Below, in pieces: positions 28,985 to 35,819 of a stretch of 64,000 nucleotides of DNA. Both the position numbers and the translations under genes were made by a program. Source of the stretch: Caulobacter sp. (lineage in GTDB: Bacteria > Pseudomonadota > Alphaproteobacteria > Caulobacterales > Caulobacteraceae); contig JAIOXZ010000003.1 in assembly GCA_021741355.1 (NCBI GenBank), forward strand, positions 62,001 to 126,000, given 5' to 3'. The notes below the pieces were generated by a model. The model was not told the DNA's origin and searched no databases. It saw nothing but the letters and a program-made list of their open reading frames with translations. Every line of letters starts with the position of its first letter. Positions within the stretch are counted from its first letter, which is position 1.

Positions 28985-29910
28985 GCGCGGGCCTTTGCAG
29001 TGTCGGTTTCAATCATCGTCAGAAACGCTTTCGACAGGATCGCGATCGCCGCCATCTTCTGCGGCCAGGGCAGCCGCAGCGGTGGCATGTCGGTCTTGTT
29101 CACATCAACAATATACAGCCGGCCGTCGCCGCGATCCCGCAGGATATCCAGCCCGCCCCAGTCAAGCTGCATGGCCCCGCAGAACCGGCCGATCATCTCC
29201 AGTTCCTGCGGCGAAAAAAGGTCTTCCGGCCGGTGCAGCGACACCGAGCTGTTGTAGTTCGCGAAGCGGTCCCGCACGGGCCGCCGCTTGATGAAGGTCA
29301 GCGCCGGCGCGCCGCCGACGCACGGCGTGCGCAGATCGACGACCTGATCGCCGTCAACGGTGTCGATCACGCGCTGGTAGACCCGGCCGGGCAGGGCGGG
29401 GCAGGGGCACTGCACGATCCGTCCGTCATGCGCGCCGTTGCCCTCGCCCTTCTCGACGGCGGGGCCGGTCGAGGTCGCCGGATCGATCCGCAGCGGATAG
29501 CCGAACACATCCTCGAAGACCTTGGCCACATGGCTCTTGGAGACATCGCCGCAGTCGAAGTTGTAGCGCACCGGCAGATCGCAGGCCGGCGCCTGGCCGA
29601 CCGTCGTGTCCTCGAAATAGACGGCGGCGTCGGCGCCTTCGGGCGATCGGGCGATCCGCACCCCGCTCCAGCATGCGGCCAGCCAAAGCAGGTACCAGGG
29701 CCGGGGCGGGTCGGGTGCGAACCAGACCCTCGGCCCGGGCGTGACGGCCCACGCCCAGAACCCCTTCAGCCGCACCGGGATGTAATAGGCCAGCCACAGC
29801 GCGATATCGCCCATCAGGCCGCGATCAATCGCCAGGTCCGCGCCCGTGGCCCGAACCTTCACCCTGCCACTCCCGAAGTGGAAATCGGACGTCCAGAGCG
29901 TCCCGGCCAT
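28981..29910 (-). CDS. Hypothetical protein with ATP-grasp-like C-terminal half
   Basis: 309 residues from ATG 29910 (MAGTLWTSDFHFGSG). The first 100 residues include Trp-rich hydrophobic segments (LMGDIALWLAYYIPVRLKGFWAWAV, WYLLWLAACW) that may lie on the membrane. The second half has QRVIDTVDGDQVVDLRTPCVGG, FIKRRPVRDRF and DWGGLDILRDRGDGRLYIVDVNKTDMPP. This resembles the metal-binding end of an ATP-grasp ligase, but I cannot assign a product. The coupling with the MBL hydrolase gene suggests a two-enzyme step. Assignment is tentative. Confidence 0.65.
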   Translation of the reverse strand: MAGTLWTSDFHFGSGRVKVRATGADLAIDRGLMGDIALWLAYYIPVRLKGFWAWAVTPGPRVWFAPDPPRPWYLLWLAACWSGVRIARSPEGADAAVYFEDTTVGQAPACDLPVRYNFDCGDVSKSHVAKVFEDVFGYPLRIDPATSTGPAVEKGEGNGAHDGRIVQCPCPALPGRVYQRVIDTVDGDQVVDLRTPCVGGAPALTFIKRRPVRDRFANYNSSVSLHRPEDLFSPQELEMIGRFCGAMQLDWGGLDILRDRGDGRLYIVDVNKTDMPPLRLPWPQKMAAIAILSKAFLTMIETDTAKARA

Positions 29911-30061
29911 ACAAACCTCTCGCCGCCCCCGCGGCTGCATCGACGCCGTTAACTAGTGTAATTCGCATCACGGACAAACGACGGCTGCGTGACGGGACTG
30001 TGAACGTCCGGCGGCCCGGGACTTGCGCTGCGCCCCCCGTCACAACGGGGAGAACGCCAGA

Positions 30062-30211
30062 ATGGCGGCCGACGCAGCGATCTTTGTCTCAAAACGGCTC
30101 CAGCGTGCGGCCTTCGCCTTCCTGTGTCTCGTCGCGGCGCAACTGGTCCTGGCCAGCTGCGAGCCGGAACCCTCGGCGATGGCCGCGAGGGTGACGCTGG
30201 GCGGAAGCTAG
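30062..30211 (+). CDS. Possible small lipoprotein-like ORF
   Basis: 49 codons from ATG 30062, with GGGGAG about 9 bp upstream. The peptide has a basic start, a hydrophobic stretch (AAFAFLCLVAAQLVLAS) and a lipobox-like LASC, then a short polar tail. Similar tiny exported peptides exist, but it may be a chance ORF in a 385-bp gap. Confidence 0.35.
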   Translation: MAADAAIFVSKRLQRAAFAFLCLVAAQLVLASCEPEPSAMAARVTLGGS

Positions 30212-30240
30212 CCTGCGAGACCACCGCCGCTTCGCCGGGC

Positions 30241-30269
30241 TTGGTTCGTAAAGAATATTCCACTATATC
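30241..30269 (+). promoter_or_regulatory. Sigma70-like promoter of parDE
   Basis: TTGGTT (30241-30246), 17-bp spacer, TATATC (30264-30269), in a clearly AT-rich patch just before the antitoxin gene. GGAGG precedes the ATG at 30296 by seven bases. Confidence 0.6.
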
Positions 30270-30295
30270 TGGACGGGCCAGCTTTGGAGGCATCC

Positions 30296-30559
30296 ATGTC
30301 CAGGACCATGACGCTGAACGTGCGGGTTACCGGCGCACTCGGCGACTTTGTCGCCGCGAACGTCGGCGATGCCGGCGCCTATGACAACGTCAGCGAATAC
30401 GTGCGCGACCTGATCCGCCGCGACAAGGCGCGCGCGGAGCAGGAAGCGTTCGAACGGCTCAAGGCCGAACTGACTCGCGCCTTCGCCGCCCCCGACAGCG
30501 CCTACCGCCCGCTCGACGCCAATGCGGTGTTTGCGCGCAACGCCCGCACTGAGGGATGA
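30296..30559 (+). CDS. parD: ParD-like type II antitoxin
   Basis: 87 residues from ATG 30296 (MSRTMTLNVRVTGAL), which has GGAGG at the right distance. The N-terminus is a ribbon-helix-helix (TMTLNVRVTGALGDFVAANV..DNVSEYVRDLIRRDKAR), which binds DNA and usually its own promoter. The C-terminal helix and tail (EQEAFERLKAELTRAFAAPDSAY) would wrap the toxin. The stop overlaps the toxin start (ATGA). Confidence 0.88.
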   Translation: MSRTMTLNVRVTGALGDFVAANVGDAGAYDNVSEYVRDLIRRDKARAEQEAFERLKAELTRAFAAPDSAYRPLDANAVFARNARTEG

Positions 30560-30870
30560 CCTCCTGGCGGGTAAGCGACGGCGCGGGCAGCCGGATCGAC
30601 GAGATCTACCGATACTCGCTCGATACCTGGGGCGAGGACCAGGCGAAGGCCTACATCGAGGGCTTGTTCGCGCGCTTCGCTGCGATCGCCGCGCGCCGGT
30701 TCCCCTGGCGCGCCATTCCGGCGGAGTTCGGAGTCGATGGCTATGTCTGCCGGTACGAGAAGCACCTGATCTACTGGAAGGTGCTGGAGGACGGCGCTGT
30801 CGGGATCGTGACCGTGCTGCACGAGCGCATGCACCAGATCGAACGGTTCAGCGACGACTTCGGCGGCTGA
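30556..30870 (+). CDS. parE: ParE-like toxin
   Basis: 104 residues of the RelE/ParE fold: WRVSDGAGSRIDEIYRYSLDTWGEDQAKAYIEGLFARF at the N-terminus, then YVCRYEKHLIYWKVLEDGAVGIVTVLHERMHQIERF at the end. ParE toxins usually poison DNA gyrase. Gene order antitoxin-toxin with a 4-bp overlap is standard. A perfect 24-bp hairpin directly after the stop probably ends the transcript. Confidence 0.88.
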   Translation: MTSWRVSDGAGSRIDEIYRYSLDTWGEDQAKAYIEGLFARFAAIAARRFPWRAIPAEFGVDGYVCRYEKHLIYWKVLEDGAVGIVTVLHERMHQIERFSDDFGG

Positions 30871-30874
30871 CGCC

Positions 30875-30924
30875 AAAAGGGGACACACACTCATTTGCTC
30901 GCAAATGAGTGTGTGTCCCCTTTT
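30875..30924. repeat. Perfect 24-bp REP-type hairpin with flanking A and T runs
   Basis: AAAAGGGGACACACACTCAT + TTGC (30875-30898) pairs exactly with 30901-30924 across a two-base loop. With A and T runs at the ends it can act as a bidirectional terminator between convergent parE and the DUF442-type gene. The GGGGACACAC..GTGTGTCCCC outer stem is of the REP type known from TnpA-REP (RAYT) systems. Confidence 0.9.
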
Positions 30925-30934
30925 ATGTCCCCCT

Positions 30935-31342
30935 CTAGCCCAGCACGCCCGACAGATCATATCCGGCCTGCCGTCCGAGCGCCGCCAGGTCGCTCCTCGA
31001 CCGCACGCCCGACAGCGCCTGCCCGATCGACCAGGTGACGATCGACCGCGTGCCGGACCGGCAGAAGGCCAGCACGGGGCCGTCGGCGTCCTCGATCGCC
31101 ACGCGGTTGGCGGTGATCTGGTCATCGTTGGGACTGCCCGTGACCGGAATGTGCACGTAGTCCATGCCGGCGGCGCGGGCGGCGGCCTCCATCTGCGCGC
31201 TGGTCGGCTGGCCGGGGACCTCGCCGTCGGGCCGGTTGTTGATCACCAGGGTGAAGCCCTGGGCGGCCGCATCAGCCATGTCCTCGGGCGCGATCTGCGG
31301 GCTGACCGAAAAATCGTCAGTCACACGGCGGAATTCAGTCAT
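30935..31342 (-). CDS. TIGR01244/DUF442-type sulfurtransferase or phosphatase-like protein
   Basis: 135 residues from ATG 31342 (MTEFRRVTDDFSVSPQIAPEDM). The fold is that of a dual-specificity phosphatase: GFTLVINNRPDGEVPGQPTS and the P-loop FCRSGTRSIVTW with Cys and Arg. This is the BLH/DUF442 family, known from Xylella and from persulfide dioxygenase fusions and linked to sulfide handling. No persulfide dioxygenase is adjacent. The ORF-track start at 31402 adds 20 residues with no support. Confidence 0.82.
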   Translation of the reverse strand: MTEFRRVTDDFSVSPQIAPEDMADAAAQGFTLVINNRPDGEVPGQPTSAQMEAAARAAGMDYVHIPVTGSPNDDQITANRVAIEDADGPVLAFCRSGTRSIVTWSIGQALSGVRSRSDLAALGRQAGYDLSGVLG

Positions 31343-31437
31343 GTCTGGGTCATCCGGGATGGGGTTCGTTGACATCATCCAAGCCGGGTGGAAGTTTCGC
31401 AACGCCTTTGCGGCTTTGCCGCGCCAGTGAGCCGACG

Positions 31438-32361
31438 ATGCTGCGTTTCCTGTTCCGCCGTCTCCTCGTGGCGATTCCCACGCTGTTGCTGGTGATCACG
31501 GTCGCCTTCTTCATGATGCGCGCGGCGCCGGGCAGTCCGTTCGTCAACGAGCGCCAGCTGTCGCCCGAGGTCGAGAAGGCCGTCATGGCCCAGTTCGGCA
31601 TGGATCGCCCGCTGGTCGAGCAGTACGTCAACTATCTGAAGGGCGTGGCCGTCGGCGACTTCGGGCCGTCGCTGAAGTACCGCGACAAGACGGTGCTCGA
31701 GATCCTCCAGGCCAACTACAAGGTCAGTCTCACGCTGGGCGGCCTGTCGATGCTGCTGGCGGCGATGATCGGGATGTCGCTGGGGGTCATCGCCGCCCTG
31801 CGCCAGAACCGTGTCGCCGACTATCTGACCATGGGAATCGCGATCCTCGGGGTCTGCATCCCGACCTTCGTCACCGCGCCGCTGCTGGTGCTGGTGTTCG
31901 CCTCGAAACTCGGCTGGCTGCCGACCGCGGGGTGGAACGACGGGGCGCTGGCCAATCTGATCCTTCCGATCACGGTTCTCGCCCTGCCGCAGATCGCCGT
32001 CATCTCGCGTCTCACGCGGGCCGGGATGATCGAGGTGCTGGGCTCCAACTACATCCGCACGGCGCGGGCCAAGGGCCTCCCTGAAAGCCTCATCGTCCGC
32101 AAACACGCCCTGCGCGCGGCGATCATGCCGCTGGTCAGCTACCTCGGTCCGGCCGCCGCCGGCCTGCTGACCGGCTCGCTGGTGGTCGAGAAGATCTTCA
32201 ACCTGCCGGGCCTCGGGAAGTTCTTCGTCAACAGCGCGCTGCAGCGCGACTACACCGTCGTGATGGGCATGGTGATCGTCTACGCCGTGCTGATCCTGGT
32301 CCTGAACCTGATCGCCGACATGCTCTATGCGGCGCTCGATCCGCGGGTGCGGCTGTCATGA
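31438..32361 (+). CDS. oppB: Peptide ABC transporter permease, OppB type
   Basis: 307 residues from ATG 31438 (MLRFLFRRLLVAIPTLLLVITVAFFMMRAAPGSPF), the standard OppB/DppB N-terminus with its first TM helix. The permease EAA loop is NYIRTARAKGLPESLIVRKHALRAAIMPL. SLVVEKIFNLPGLGKFFVNSALQRDYTVVMG is the conserved C-terminal block. The stop overlaps the oppC start by four bases. No ATPase (OppD/OppF) gene is in the window. Confidence 0.93.
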   Translation: MLRFLFRRLLVAIPTLLLVITVAFFMMRAAPGSPFVNERQLSPEVEKAVMAQFGMDRPLVEQYVNYLKGVAVGDFGPSLKYRDKTVLEILQANYKVSLTLGGLSMLLAAMIGMSLGVIAALRQNRVADYLTMGIAILGVCIPTFVTAPLLVLVFASKLGWLPTAGWNDGALANLILPITVLALPQIAVISRLTRAGMIEVLGSNYIRTARAKGLPESLIVRKHALRAAIMPLVSYLGPAAAGLLTGSLVVEKIFNLPGLGKFFVNSALQRDYTVVMGMVIVYAVLILVLNLIADMLYAALDPRVRLS

Positions 32362-33266
32362 GCGTCGTCGATATGATCCCCGGTTCGCCGGAGCGCGCGG
32401 CGCTCCTGCAGAACGCGGTCAGGGGCCGCTCCCTCTGGGACGACGCCGCCCGCCGCCTGCTGCGCAACAAGGCCGCGGTCACCGGCATGGTGGTGCTGGC
32501 GGTGATGGTGGTCCTGGCGGTCGTCGGGCCTTGGCTGGTCCCGTATCACTACGACACCGTGACCAAGACCGACGTCTGGATGGGCCCGCTGCAAAGCGGA
32601 CACCTGCTCGGAACCGACTCGCTCGGCCGCGATCTGGCCGCCCGGCTGCTGGCGGGGCTGGGAGTCTCGCTGGCGATCGGCGTCGTGGCGACCAGCGTGT
32701 CGCTGGTCATCGGCGTCCTGTGGGGCGCGGTCGCGGGCTACCTGGGTGGCCGGATCGACGAGATCATGATGCGCATCGTCGACACCCTCTATTCGCTGCC
32801 CTTCATCTTCTTCGTCATCCTGCTGATGGTGACGTTCGGGCGGAACATCTTCCTGATCTTCCTCGCCATCGGCGCGGTCGAGTGGCTGACCATGTCGCGG
32901 ATCGTGCGCGGCCAGACCCTGTCGCTGAAGAGCAAGGAGTTCATCGAGGCGGCCCGCGCTGCGGGCCTCTCCTCCGGCCAGATCATCATCCGCCACATCG
33001 TGCCCAACCTGCTTGGACCGGTGGTGATCTATGTGACCCTGACGATCCCCGCGGTGATCATCGCCGAGAGCTTCCTGTCGTTCCTCGGCCTGGGCGTCCA
33101 GCCGCCGATGGCCTCGCTGGGAACCCTGATCGCCACTGGCGCCCAGGACATGGAGATGGCGCCCTGGCTGCTGGTCTTCCCGTCCCTGACGATGGTCGTG
33201 ACCCTGATGGCCTTCAACTTCATCGGCGACGGCCTCCGGGACGCCCTTGATCCCAAGGATCGATAG
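32358..33266 (+). CDS. oppC: Peptide ABC transporter permease, OppC type
   Basis: 302 residues. The N-terminal RSLWDDAARRLLRNKAAVTGMVVLAVMVVLAVVGPWLVPY leads into the first TM helix. Then come GHLLGTDSLGRDLAARLLAGLGVSL, the EAA loop KEFIEAARAAGLSSGQIIIRHIVPNLLGPV and the terminal ALDPKDR typical of DppC/OppC. Coupled to oppB. The expected ATPase genes do not follow; an opposite-strand gene begins its stop 27 bp downstream. Confidence 0.93.
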   Translation: MSVVDMIPGSPERAALLQNAVRGRSLWDDAARRLLRNKAAVTGMVVLAVMVVLAVVGPWLVPYHYDTVTKTDVWMGPLQSGHLLGTDSLGRDLAARLLAGLGVSLAIGVVATSVSLVIGVLWGAVAGYLGGRIDEIMMRIVDTLYSLPFIFFVILLMVTFGRNIFLIFLAIGAVEWLTMSRIVRGQTLSLKSKEFIEAARAAGLSSGQIIIRHIVPNLLGPVVIYVTLTIPAVIIAESFLSFLGLGVQPPMASLGTLIATGAQDMEMAPWLLVFPSLTMVVTLMAFNFIGDGLRDALDPKDR

Positions 33267-33293
33267 GTGTCCCGGCCGGTGAAAAATGCGACG

Positions 33294-33842
33294 CTAGTTG
33301 TCGCGCCGGACGCGGATCTGCCGCTGGCCGTCGACCTTCATGAAGTAGCTGCCGAGCGCCGCGGTGCGGATCTCGACGGTCGAGCCGTGCTGCGGGTCCT
33401 TGAACATCGACTTGGTGTCGATCTGGCGCCAGACGGCGCCGTCGGCGAGCTTGATCACCCACTTGCCGCTGGCGTCCATCCGCGCGGAATCGACGGTGGC
33501 GGTGATCCGGTCCAGTTCCTCGGGCGTGGCGTCGCGCGTCATGAACGACGGCATGGCGAAGTTGAACCCGAACGCCGCGCGCCGCGCCTCGCGCACCTGC
33601 GCCCGGTCGACCACGACGACTTCCCCGGCCTTCTCCGCGGCGTCGAGCGTGGCAGTCGCCGCATCGTAGCAGGCCAGCCGCTGCGCGGGATCGGCCTGCT
33701 GGCGGCAGTCGACAACGGCCTGCAGCTGGGCGGCGCGACCCTGGGGCGCGTCCGCAGCCGTGGCGGCGCCGGCGAAGGCGAGGGCGGCCGTTCCGGCGGC
33801 CAGGGCGATGCCGGTAATCCGGCGCAGGGCGAGCGATGACAT
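33294..33842 (-). CDS. Exported hypothetical protein between oppC and oppA
   Basis: 182 residues from ATG 33842 (MSSLALRRITGIALAAG); the longer ORF-track frame runs into oppA and is rejected. The signal peptide ends near AGAATAADA. A short CRQQADPAQRLACYDAA motif (two Cys, RLACYD) is shared with many small periplasmic proteins. The rest is beta-rich and basic (WRQIDTKSMFKDPQHGSTVEIRTAALGSYFMKVDGQ). Function unknown. It faces away from oppA (starts 46 bp apart). Confidence 0.8.
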   Translation of the reverse strand: MSSLALRRITGIALAAGTAALAFAGAATAADAPQGRAAQLQAVVDCRQQADPAQRLACYDAATATLDAAEKAGEVVVVDRAQVREARRAAFGFNFAMPSFMTRDATPEELDRITATVDSARMDASGKWVIKLADGAVWRQIDTKSMFKDPQHGSTVEIRTAALGSYFMKVDGQRQIRVRRDN

Positions 33843-33888
33843 GGGCGACTCCCGAAAGATCTCAGCCGCCATTGAAGGGCCGGGCCGC

Positions 33889-35511
33889 ATGATCCGCAAT
33901 CTCTTCCTTGCGGGCGTCGTCGCCCTGGGCCTGTCGTCGTGCGGCCAGTCGGCGCCGTCACGCCCCGCCTGTCCGCCGGGCAAGGTCTGTCTGCAGTACG
34001 GCAACGTGTCCGAACCCCAGACCCTCGACCCGCAGCTGTCGACCGGCACCTGGGAAGACCGGATCCAGAGCGACCTGCTGATCGGCCTCAGCCAGTCCGA
34101 TCCCGAAGGCAAGCCGATCCCCGGCATGGCCGAACGCTGGGACATCACCCCCGACGGCCTGACCTGGACCTTCCACCTGCGTGACGCGAAGTGGTCCGAC
34201 GGCGTCCCGGTGACGGCGGAGGACTTCGTCTATTCCTTCCGCCGCCTGCTCGATCCGAAGACAGGTTCCGAATACGCCTCGGTTTTCTATCTCGTGAAGG
34301 GCGCCCGGGCGGTCAACGAGGGCAAGGCCCCGCTCGAGAGTCTCGGCGTCACGGCGCTGGACGCCCGCACCCTGCGGGTGGAGCTCAACCATCCGGCGCC
34401 CTATCTGATCGAGCTGGCCAAGCATCACACCATGTATCCCGTGCCCAAACACGTCGTTGAGCGTTGGGGCGCGGACTGGATCAAGCCCGAGCACTTCGTC
34501 GGCAACGGCCCCTACATCCTCAAGGAGGTCCGGCTCGGCAACTACGTCCGGTCAATCAAGAACCCGCTGTTCTGGGACGCGGCCAGCGTCTGTGTCGACG
34601 AGGTCTACTACTACCCCACGACCGACTCGATCTCGGCCGAACGGCGCGTGGCGCGGGGCGAGCTGGATGTGAACGCCGACATCCAGTCCAACCGGATCGC
34701 GTTCCTGCGCACGAAGATGCCGGAGTTTGTCCGCACCAACACCTACCTCGGCATTACCTACATCGCCTTCAACAACAACCCGAAGACCGGCTTTGCGCCC
34801 TTCCGCGACCGCCGGGTCCGCCAGGCGCTGACGATGGCGATCGACCGGGACTTCATCGCCACCAAGCTCCTGCGCGGCGGCCAGCTCCCGGCGATGACCT
34901 TCACGCCGCCCGGCGTGGCCAACTACACCGGCGCGAAGCCGCCCTACTGGGCGGCGTGGCCGCTGGCGAAACGCCAGGCGGAAGCACGCCGTCTGCTCGC
35001 CCAGGCCGGCTATGGCCCGAAGCGTCCGCTGAAGCTGGAGATCAAGCACCGCAACACGCCCGACCCGATGCTGTTCATGCCGGCGGTCCAGTCCGACTGG
35101 AAGGAGATCGGGGTCGAGGTCACCCTGGCGCAGCAGGAGGTCCAGATCGCCTATGCCGACTACCGCGCCAGGGCCTTCCAGGTCGCCGACGCCGCCTGGA
35201 TCGCGGACTACAATGACCCGACCAGCTTCCTCGACCTGCAGCGGTCCTTCTATGGACCGCAGAACTACGGCGACTACGACAACCCGGAGTACGACCGGCT
35301 GATGGCTCTGGCCGACAGCGAGACGGATGTGGCGCGCCGCGCGACCTACATGGCGGAGGCCGAGCACATGATGCTGGAGGACGCACCGGTCGCGCCGGTC
35401 TATTTCTCGGTGAACAAGAACCTCGTGCGGCCGGAGATCACCGGCTGGGTCGACAATCTGCTCGATCATCACCGAACCCGCTGGCTGTGCATGAAGCCGC
35501 TGGCGCGCTGA
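33889..35511 (+). CDS. oppA: Peptide ABC transporter substrate-binding lipoprotein, OppA type
   Basis: 540 residues from ATG 33889 (MIRNLFLAGVVALGLSSCGQ, lipobox LSSC). SBP_bac_5 family: YGNVSEPQTLDPQLSTGTWE, WTFHLRDAKWSDGVPVTAEDFVYSFRRLLDP, NGPYILKEVRLGNYVRSIKNP, FRDRRVRQALTMAIDRDFI and VLYF-like C-terminal end VAPVYFSVNKNLVRPEI. It would deliver oligopeptides to OppBC. It is cut off from oppBC by the opposite-strand exported gene and has its own promoter region in that short divergent gap. Confidence 0.93.
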   Translation: MIRNLFLAGVVALGLSSCGQSAPSRPACPPGKVCLQYGNVSEPQTLDPQLSTGTWEDRIQSDLLIGLSQSDPEGKPIPGMAERWDITPDGLTWTFHLRDAKWSDGVPVTAEDFVYSFRRLLDPKTGSEYASVFYLVKGARAVNEGKAPLESLGVTALDARTLRVELNHPAPYLIELAKHHTMYPVPKHVVERWGADWIKPEHFVGNGPYILKEVRLGNYVRSIKNPLFWDAASVCVDEVYYYPTTDSISAERRVARGELDVNADIQSNRIAFLRTKMPEFVRTNTYLGITYIAFNNNPKTGFAPFRDRRVRQALTMAIDRDFIATKLLRGGQLPAMTFTPPGVANYTGAKPPYWAAWPLAKRQAEARRLLAQAGYGPKRPLKLEIKHRNTPDPMLFMPAVQSDWKEIGVEVTLAQQEVQIAYADYRARAFQVADAAWIADYNDPTSFLDLQRSFYGPQNYGDYDNPEYDRLMALADSETDVARRATYMAEAEHMMLEDAPVAPVYFSVNKNLVRPEITGWVDNLLDHHRTRWLCMKPLAR

Positions 35512-35819
35512 CGGCGCGAACGTCGGTAGGTCGGCGATTCGCCGCTGGGGCGAATTGCGGGTCGGATCTGTCCGATCAAAGCCCGAAGGCCGCGAATCCG
35601 GGCCTCAATTCAGCCGTTGCGCCGCCGCGCTGTTGCCAAAGTGCGACATTCCGGCGCCCGATACGTGACGGTCCTGTAATGGTCGTTGACCGTCCAGACG
35701 GTGGAGAGCAAGGATCACGGTAACCGGGTGTGTAATGCGCCCGGACGCCTATTCGTCCAGATTTTAGAGGGGGCGCGCTACCGGACCACCCGGAGTGTCG
35801 CTGAACCGGAGGGAATAAG
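35512..35819 (+). other. 308-bp non-coding leader upstream of TonB receptor 2
   Basis: No credible ORF. The region contains the receptor's promoter and 5' leader. GGAGGGAATAAG at its end is the ribosome-binding site for the TTG start. I see no terminator after oppA and no strong palindrome. Confidence 0.55.
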
